Shown here in pieces: positions 42,473-48,117 of a stretch of 48,117 nt of DNA. The stretch spans positions 1 to 48,117 of the forward strand of contig BPJZ01000022.1 of assembly GCA_026004875.1 (NCBI GenBank). Direction: 5' to 3'. A program made the translations under genes and the position numbers. The stretch is from Candidatus Poribacteria bacterium. GTDB taxonomy: Bacteria; Poribacteria; WGA-4E; GCA-2687025. Each line of letters opens with the position of its first letter. Position 1 is the stretch's first letter. The notes under the pieces are model-generated. The model was not told the origin of the DNA. It saw nothing but the letters and a program-made list of their open reading frames with translations, and ran no database searches.

Positions 42473-45400
42473 ATGATGGGCCGACCGAAATCACAACGAA
42501 GCTTTCTCCAAGCACTCTTTCTGATAGGAGTTTCCGTTCTCGTCGGGCTCCCGGTCTTCGCCGAACGGGAGGCGTCAGCGACACCCGTCGCGGCATACGT
42601 CCGAGGCTCGGACGATCTCTGGGACACCGAGGGCGCCGCTGGAACCAACGAGGCGATCATGGACGCCGTGTTTGGCGAAGGGGGATGGACCCAGTACGAC
42701 TTCACCGACGGGGCGGCCATCTTCTCCGCCGGACATTCGGTGCTTTACATTGAAGGCGGCGACGATACGACCGACGAGCTGGTCACCTTCCTGGACGCCT
42801 ACCGAAGCGACCTAGAGAGCTTTGTTAACGCAGGCGGCTCTGTCCTGTTGAACGCCGCGCCCAACGTGGGGCCGACAACCTTTGAGTTGGCCTTTGGGGT
42901 ATACCTCCAACAAGGGAGCACGATTACTGACGTCACGGCTGCGGACACCAATCACCCTGTCTTCTCCGGCCCGCTTGCCTCGGTGGTCACGAGCTACTCG
43001 GGGAACTACTTCGCCCTTGGGGTGCTAACCGGCGGAACGACGAGCCCGATTCTTGTAAACGCAGTCGATTCGAGTCAGGTGGTGCTAGCGGAGATGACCG
43101 CCGGGAACGGATTGATCCTCTTTGGCACGATGACGACCGTCAACTGGCACACTCCCCAACCGGATGCGACCGACCTTCGGAAGAACATTCTTGCGTATTT
43201 GGCTGAAGCCGCAGATCCGGGGGCGATCATCTTCGGTGCAGGCTTCGACCTACGCCCGCTAGTGCGGTTTGCAGACGACGCGATCGACACGGTGACAGCG
43301 GCCCTTTTGGAGTCGGAGACGGACCGGTCGTTGGTGGCTGGAATTCTGCGCTCCTCGGTCCTGGGGGCGCTCATCCCCGGCTATCCGGACAGCCTGCCGA
43401 CGCTCTTTGAGCCGGTGGAGGCCACCGTTATCCTGGACACGATGGGCAACCCGCTGACGGTGGCTCGCGAAGCGCTCGATCTGGACCTTGGAATCCAAGC
43501 CAACACCGACGGTCACCGTCGAGTGCTGGCCGCTCCAGCGTTGGACCTGGTGATCAATCTGCCCGCCGACGCGACTTCGGCGACGGTCTCAGTGGTGGAC
43601 CCGCTCAGCGAGCAGACGGTTGCCTCGGCAGCGATCTCTTCGCTCGCCGACGCTGCGACGATCCAGAAGACGTTCCTGTTTGATGAAACCACCCTGGAGA
43701 GCGTGTTCGCCCTGATCGCCGGGCCGCTCTCCCCAACTCCGGCGGTGGCGGGGATCACCCTCTGGTACTCCGAGAACGCTGGAGCCACGCTGGAGGAGAT
43801 CGCCCCCGTTGCTGAAACGCTCAACTATCTCCCGGTGGAGATGACCGAGGTCTCCCCTGGGCTCTGGAGCGCGAGCGTTGGGCTCTTCCCGGACGCGCAG
43901 GTTGTCTATTATTTTGAGGTAACGCTTTCGGAGCCGTTGGTTCTAGGAGAGCTTCAAGCGCTCTCCTCGCTGCTGGTTCCCGATCCGTACAACCTCCAGT
44001 GGATCGATCGAGGAGCGCTCGCGCGCGCTCACGCCCTCGCAGGCTGGTTCGACCCGCAGGCTGTAACAAACGATCCAACCGGCCTGGAACTGGCCCAGCG
44101 CTTTGCAACGCTAGCCTTCCGGCAGTTGATCAACGAGGGCGACGCCGGAATCGCCTCGACCTTCCACACGCCAGTGCTCGGGAACAACCCGGTGGCCGCC
44201 TCCCTGAGCCCGACCGACCTTCAGAACGTCTTGGAGGGAACGTACGACCTGATCCTTGAGGTCTCCGGAGGTTCGACCGCTTCCTACACGCTTCCGCTGG
44301 ACCTGCGCTTTGACTCGACAACGACGGTCAACCTGGGCACCGTCGTGGAGGCCCTGTTTGACAACACGCTGTTGACCGCCGAACTTTCGGCCCAGGTGCA
44401 CGGCGTCGTTCGGGACCCTGATGGAAACCCGATCTCGGGCGCAAAGATCACCTTCGTCCGCCAGGACACAATCGAATCGGTGTTTGTCTGGTCCGATGCC
44501 GACGGGACGTTCTCCCTTCCGTTGTTGCCGGGGACCTACAACGTCACAGCCGACGCGATCGGGTACCTCACCTCCTCAACGCCCGACTTTGAGATCGTCG
44601 TTCCGAACGTTCCAATTCCGCGCTTAGAGATCACCCTCTGGCCAGAGGGAAGCTTGGTCTCGTTGGGGCCGATTCCGGACCGGCAGATGCTCGAGGGCAC
44701 CTCACGCCGGATTCCGCTGGAGTTTCCCATCGCTCCCCCGACCGACCTGGAGCTGGTGCCCTTCTCAGAAGACCCGGGGCTGAGCGTCTCCCCGGTTGGA
44801 ACTACCGAGATCGAGATCACTACGGAGGCCGAAATCGCCGGGCTGGGCCCGATCCTTGTGACTGTGGACGGTGTGCCCGCTGGATCGCTCAGCGCTCCGG
44901 AGTTGACCGTCATGGGGACGATCGCTCCAGTGGACTCGCTCTGGGACGGCTACCTGAGCGGATTTGATCTGACTCTTAGTGGAGAGGTGTTGATCATCGC
45001 CCCTCGCGCGGAGCTCATGGAGTGGGTAGGCGTTGCTCTCGACGGGAGCTTCTCCTTCACGATCCCTGGACCGATCTACTCCGAAGACCTCGTTTGGATC
45101 GGGTTCTACGTAGACGGAGCGCTGGTTGGATCGGCGACCTTCTCCGCCGACGACACGGCGATTGCCAACGAAGCGATGGCCGTCAGCGTCCCGATCGGAA
45201 CTGCTGACCTTCTTCCCTCGTTCGCCCCCCGTCAGACGTTCGCGGTAACCGTTCTGAGCCGCCCGATCGTCTTCGGGCTAGGCTTTGACCCGGCACCGCT
45301 GGCTCACTTCACCGAGCACGCCATCGATGCGATCACAGCAGCCCTCCTTGAATCGGAGACCGATCGGTCGCTGGTTGCGGGGATCATCCGCAGTTCGGTG

Positions 45401-48117
45401 CTGGGGGCTTTAATTCCCGGCTATCCGGACGCGCCGGCGCCGACGCTCTACCCTCCACGCCGAGCTATCGCCAACGACACGATGGGGAACCCGTGGACCA
45501 TTGGGCGCGGGGCGTTCGACCTGGACGTCGCACAGGTGGCCGCCGCTCAAGGGCATTTGCGAGTGCTCGGAGCCCCAGTGCTGGAAGGGGTGATCGTCTT
45601 TGGGACGGACACGGCGGACCTGATCGGCGGCGTCGAGGTGGGCCTGTGGGACCCCAACGAAGAGGTGCTCATCGCGCCCGGAACGGTCCAGCCGTTGAAC
45701 GCTACCTCTTCGGTTCAGAAGACCTTTGTTTTCCCCGAAGAGACGCTCTTAGCAGCGCTGAGCCTCATCGATCCGGCAGCGGAGCCGACGATCACCCAGG
45801 TGACGCTTCACTTCGCCGAGCTGACTGGTCTCTTCCCGAGCGATCTAAGCGAAGACGTCGCTGAGACGACATCGTTCCAGACAACGCCGCTGCAGCCGAT
45901 CGCGACGGGGCTGTGGGGGACGACTCTTTCGCTCTCCCAGGACGCTCAGGTGGTCTATTTCTTTGAGGTGACGTTGAGCAGTCCCATCGTGCTTCCTGGC
46001 CATCAGCCGGTGAGCACGCTGCGGCTTCCCGACCCGTACAACCTCCAGTGGGTCAACCGCGGGGCGCTCGGTCGAGTTGTCTGGGCGGCGCCCTGGTTCG
46101 ATCCCTCGACGGTGGTGGGAAACCCGACGAGTCTGGAGCTGGCCCAACGATTCGCCACGTTGATCTTCCGGGAGCTGCTGGACGACGGGGACATCGGCCT
46201 GGCCGCGACGTTCCACACGCCGACTTACACCGACCTTTCGTTCGGGATCGAATTCGACCCGGAGACGCTGGCTGCGCTCGCGGGAGGCGACTACCTGCTC
46301 ACCATCAAGCTACTAGACGCGCAGAACGACTCCTTGGGGAGAGTGCGTCGCGTGCCGCTCCGGATTCAGTTGGACCCCTGGACGACGCTGAACCTGGCGA
46401 CGATTCTCGACACGCTCTTAGAAAACGAGCTGTTCCAGACGGAGATCGTCTCTGAGGTGCGCGGAATCGTCTCCGATCCGGAGGGAAGCCCGATCGCTGG
46501 GGCGAGGGTCAGCTTTGCGCACGAAGTAGAGGGAGCCGTTCGAACGGTGGAGGTGTTCTCCAACGCCGAGGGGAAGTTTCGACTGCCCCTGTTGCCGGGG
46601 ACCTACGGCGTCGCCGCTGAAGCGCCGGGACACCTGAGCGCCGCCACGATGGCCTTGGACATCGGCGGCTTTGGAGGGGCGGTCCCGTTCCTCCGGATCG
46701 TTCTGCCGCCGGCAGGCACCCTTCCGGCCCTGGCGGAGATCCCCGATCAGACGATGCTAGAAAACGGAACCCTAGAGGTTCCCATCCACTTCCTCCACCC
46801 GCCTGTGGGAGATTTCCAGCTGACCGCTGAAGCTGAGGAACCGGAGGTTGGAGTCAGCGTTGGTGGGCTTTCGATCACTCTGACACCGGCGCTCGGCTTC
46901 AACACTTCATCCGTCGGGCCAATTCCGGTTGTGGTTGAAGCGGCACCGCTTGGCGCCGCAGTCGCCCTAGAAGGGCTAGCGGTTGCCGGATCGCTGATAG
47001 GGGGTGGCGAATCCCCTCAATTCTGGCAGCAGTTCCTGAACGAATGGGCCGGCGGGAACTTTGAGGGGGCCGAAATCGAGGTCGTCTACAACCGTGCTCA
47101 GCTGGTCGAGCCAGCAACGCTTGATCTGAGTGGAACCTTCCAAGCCTTCCTGCCGGGTCCAGTTTACGAAGGCGACCTGGTTCAGTTCTCCCTCTTTGAA
47201 GAGGGCGCTCTAGTCGGCTCGGTGGTCCACTTGATCACCGCCCAGGAGATCTCCGACGGATTGGCCAGCGTGACGCTGCCCGTCGGCGAGGCGGAGCTGT
47301 ATCCCTCGTTCCTGCCGCGCCGAAGCTTCCTCCTGACGATCGAGGACGTTCCCACGCCGCCCCAGTACGGAGAGGTGCAGACCGACTACGAGATGTTCGT
47401 CGGTGACAGCGTTTCGGTGAGCATTCCGATCATAGACCCCGACAGCACCGAGTTCCGGATTGAGCAGGTCACTGGCCCGACACTTGGGGAGTTGATACTT
47501 CCAACGGGACTGGTCCCAGCGTCGGAGCTCAGCTTCACCTATACCGCCCAACAGGAGGGCGAAGACACGCTGACCGTGGAGGTACGAGACGAGTCAGAGG
47601 GGTCGGCGGGCGAGTTGACCTTCACGTTCACGAACACCATCCTGAACCTTCCGCCAATCGCTAACCCAGTAACGGCGACGACGATCATCAACACACCGGT
47701 CGAGATCGTCCTTTCAGGACTCGATCCGGAAGGGGAGTCGATCAGCTTCACTCTCCTAGAGCCTGGGAACGGAACGCTCTCGGGCGAAGGGCCGGTTGTT
47801 ACCTACACCCCGAATCCGGGATTCACCGGAACGGACGTGTTCTTCTACTTCGTTACCGATCAGTCCGGGAGCACCTCTGAGCTTGCCCAGGTAACGATCG
47901 AGGTGACCCTACCGGCCGAGGTGATTCTCAACCCGGCGCGAGCGGTCCGCCGGTCGGTTCGAGTGCGAGAGGGGGCTCCGCCCCTGGTGATCGACCTTCG
48001 TTCGCCAGCTCCGGTTTTCGCGGTTCCCGGCGTGCCGCGGGTGGTTGTAGACGTTGTGGCCGAATCGCTCGATCCGAACGTGGTTACGGCAGAGGTCTCC
48101 GGCGGCGTGTTGACCCT
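42473..48117 (+). CDS. Giant secreted multidomain protein with two tandem ~680-residue modules, incomplete at 3' end
   Basis: An open frame of 1,881 codons with no stop before the window edge. The ATG at 42473 follows AAAGG and starts a signal peptide (FLQALFLIGVSVLVGLPVFA). Residues about 35-245 form an amidotransferase-like domain with no visible catalytic triad (SVLYIEGGDDTTDE, VVLAEMTAGNGLILFGTMTT). Module 1 begins at residue 252 and module 2 at 932; both open with F-x-x-GFD, then ALLESETDRSLVAG and SSVLGALIPGYPD. Each includes QVVYYFEVTL/QVVYFFEVTL, PDPYNLQW and ELAQRFATL, then a carboxypeptidase regulatory-like domain (VHGVVRDPDGNPISGA / VRGIVSDPEGSPIAGA, LPLLPGTY), and finishes LLPSFAPR / LYPSFLPR. 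Two cadherin-like domains follow (residues about 1630-1820; PPIANPVTATTIINTPVEIV, YTPNPGFTGTDVFFYFVTD). A surface adhesin or scaffold is likely. No sorting signal is in view. Confidence 0.85.
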   Translation, partial: MMGRPKSQRSFLQALFLIGVSVLVGLPVFAEREASATPVAAYVRGSDDLWDTEGAAGTNEAIMDAVFGEGGWTQYDFTDGAAIFSAGHSVLYIEGGDDTTDELVTFLDAYRSDLESFVNAGGSVLLNAAPNVGPTTFELAFGVYLQQGSTITDVTAADTNHPVFSGPLASVVTSYSGNYFALGVLTGGTTSPILVNAVDSSQVVLAEMTAGNGLILFGTMTTVNWHTPQPDATDLRKNILAYLAEAADPGAIIFGAGFDLRPLVRFADDAIDTVTAALLESETDRSLVAGILRSSVLGALIPGYPDSLPTLFEPVEATVILDTMGNPLTVAREALDLDLGIQANTDGHRRVLAAPALDLVINLPADATSATVSVVDPLSEQTVASAAISSLADAATIQKTFLFDETTLESVFALIAGPLSPTPAVAGITLWYSENAGATLEEIAPVAETLNYLPVEMTEVSPGLWSASVGLFPDAQVVYYFEVTLSEPLVLGELQALSSLLVPDPYNLQWIDRGALARAHALAGWFDPQAVTNDPTGLELAQRFATLAFRQLINEGDAGIASTFHTPVLGNNPVAASLSPTDLQNVLEGTYDLILEVSGGSTASYTLPLDLRFDSTTTVNLGTVVEALFDNTLLTAELSAQVHGVVRDPDGNPISGAKITFVRQDTIESVFVWSDADGTFSLPLLPGTYNVTADAIGYLTSSTPDFEIVVPNVPIPRLEITLWPEGSLVSLGPIPDRQMLEGTSRRIPLEFPIAPPTDLELVPFSEDPGLSVSPVGTTEIEITTEAEIAGLGPILVTVDGVPAGSLSAPELTVMGTIAPVDSLWDGYLSGFDLTLSGEVLIIAPRAELMEWVGVALDGSFSFTIPGPIYSEDLVWIGFYVDGALVGSATFSADDTAIANEAMAVSVPIGTADLLPSFAPRQTFAVTVLSRPIVFGLGFDPAPLAHFTEHAIDAITAALLESETDRSLVAGIIRSSVLGALIPGYPDAPAPTLYPPRRAIANDTMGNPWTIGRGAFDLDVAQVAAAQGHLRVLGAPVLEGVIVFGTDTADLIGGVEVGLWDPNEEVLIAPGTVQPLNATSSVQKTFVFPEETLLAALSLIDPAAEPTITQVTLHFAELTGLFPSDLSEDVAETTSFQTTPLQPIATGLWGTTLSLSQDAQVVYFFEVTLSSPIVLPGHQPVSTLRLPDPYNLQWVNRGALGRVVWAAPWFDPSTVVGNPTSLELAQRFATLIFRELLDDGDIGLAATFHTPTYTDLSFGIEFDPETLAALAGGDYLLTIKLLDAQNDSLGRVRRVPLRIQLDPWTTLNLATILDTLLENELFQTEIVSEVRGIVSDPEGSPIAGARVSFAHEVEGAVRTVEVFSNAEGKFRLPLLPGTYGVAAEAPGHLSAATMALDIGGFGGAVPFLRIVLPPAGTLPALAEIPDQTMLENGTLEVPIHFLHPPVGDFQLTAEAEEPEVGVSVGGLSITLTPALGFNTSSVGPIPVVVEAAPLGAAVALEGLAVAGSLIGGGESPQFWQQFLNEWAGGNFEGAEIEVVYNRAQLVEPATLDLSGTFQAFLPGPVYEGDLVQFSLFEEGALVGSVVHLITAQEISDGLASVTLPVGEAELYPSFLPRRSFLLTIEDVPTPPQYGEVQTDYEMFVGDSVSVSIPIIDPDSTEFRIEQVTGPTLGELILPTGLVPASELSFTYTAQQEGEDTLTVEVRDESEGSAGELTFTFTNTILNLPPIANPVTATTIINTPVEIVLSGLDPEGESISFTLLEPGNGTLSGEGPVVTYTPNPGFTGTDVFFYFVTDQSGSTSELAQVTIEVTLPAEVILNPARAVRRSVRVREGAPPLVIDLRSPAPVFAVPGVPRVVVDVVAESLDPNVVTAEVSGGVLT

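Noticed and set aside
42362..48117. Reverse-strand short frames inside the giant gene
   Set aside because: They are composition-driven shadows in GC-rich DNA, lack ribosome sites and family similarity, and the forward frame is continuous with clear domains.
1..48117. tRNA, rRNA, CRISPR arrays, insertion sequences or prophage
   Set aside because: No cloverleaf with a T-loop signature was found in the gaps, there are no spaced direct-repeat arrays, and no transposase, integrase or structural phage gene was recognised; DUF5131 alone does not indicate a phage.

Overview
The window reads as a GC-rich chromosomal segment of a motile, diderm bacterium. The flagellar genes include those for both the P-ring (flgI) and L-ring (flgH), and an L-ring implies an outer membrane. 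Gene content (secreted FG-GAP/VCBS propellers, Gfo/Idh/MocA oxidoreductases, a sulfatase, a GH113-like and a GHL15-like glycosidase, a CBM9-like protein, a TIM-barrel sugar isomerase, a DUF5690 permease) recalls uncultured polysaccharide-degrading lineages such as Poribacteria, Hydrogenedentes or Armatimonadota-like bacteria. I cannot assign a phylum from sequence alone. No rRNA, tRNA, CRISPR, IS or phage genes were seen.

Layout. 1-2.2 kb: C-terminal part of an unnamed protein, then a reverse-strand GH113-like glycosidase. 2.2-6.9 kb, forward: a small secreted regulatory-domain protein, a DUF5131 protein, tilS, hpt, a TPR protein and a ferritin-like protein, nearly all interrupted by frameshifts. 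6.85-11.8 kb, reverse: a five-gene run of sugar isomerase, beta-helix lipoprotein, acyl-CoA synthetase, AIM24-family protein and endonuclease III, with a palindromic operator-like site at its head. 12.1-13.3 kb: an FG-GAP protein. 13.3-21.6 kb, reverse: flgF-G-A-H-I-J-M-N-K-L, with a sigma-54-like promoter just upstream of flgF. 21.9-30.2 kb: a second FG-GAP protein, DUF5990, Gfo/Idh, sulfatase, a BNR-like propeller, a DUF5690 permease and a CBM9-like protein. 30.4-34.6 kb: a selenoprotein W-like gene, an orphan ABC ATPase, a GHL15-like glycosidase, Gfo/Idh and an NmrA-type reductase. 34.8-42.3 kb, forward: a DASS transporter whose stop overlaps ribD, then ribE, ribBA, ribH, nusB and an NHL propeller protein, many joined by short overlaps. 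42.5 kb to the end: one open frame of more than 1,880 codons encoding a giant secreted multidomain protein with two tandem copies of a roughly 680-residue module.

The most notable item is the 75-codon gene at 30408-30635. An in-frame TGA sits exactly at the U of a C-x-x-U motif in a SelW/SelT/SelH (Rdx) family protein, and a short hairpin with a G-first loop follows at the distance expected of a bacterial SECIS element. It is invisible to ordinary gene calling. The giant tandem-module protein and the NHL/beta-rich fusion before it are the other accessory features of interest.

Sequence quality matters here. From 1 to 8.4 kb almost every gene needs one or more frame changes, and ribBA (about 38.26-39.10 kb) needs many, while the flagellar genes and the 5.6-kb final frame are almost clean. 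Protein-level conservation continues across the breaks, and one break sits in a homopolymer where a one-base change restores family spacing. I therefore read most breaks as consensus errors, not as dead genes.
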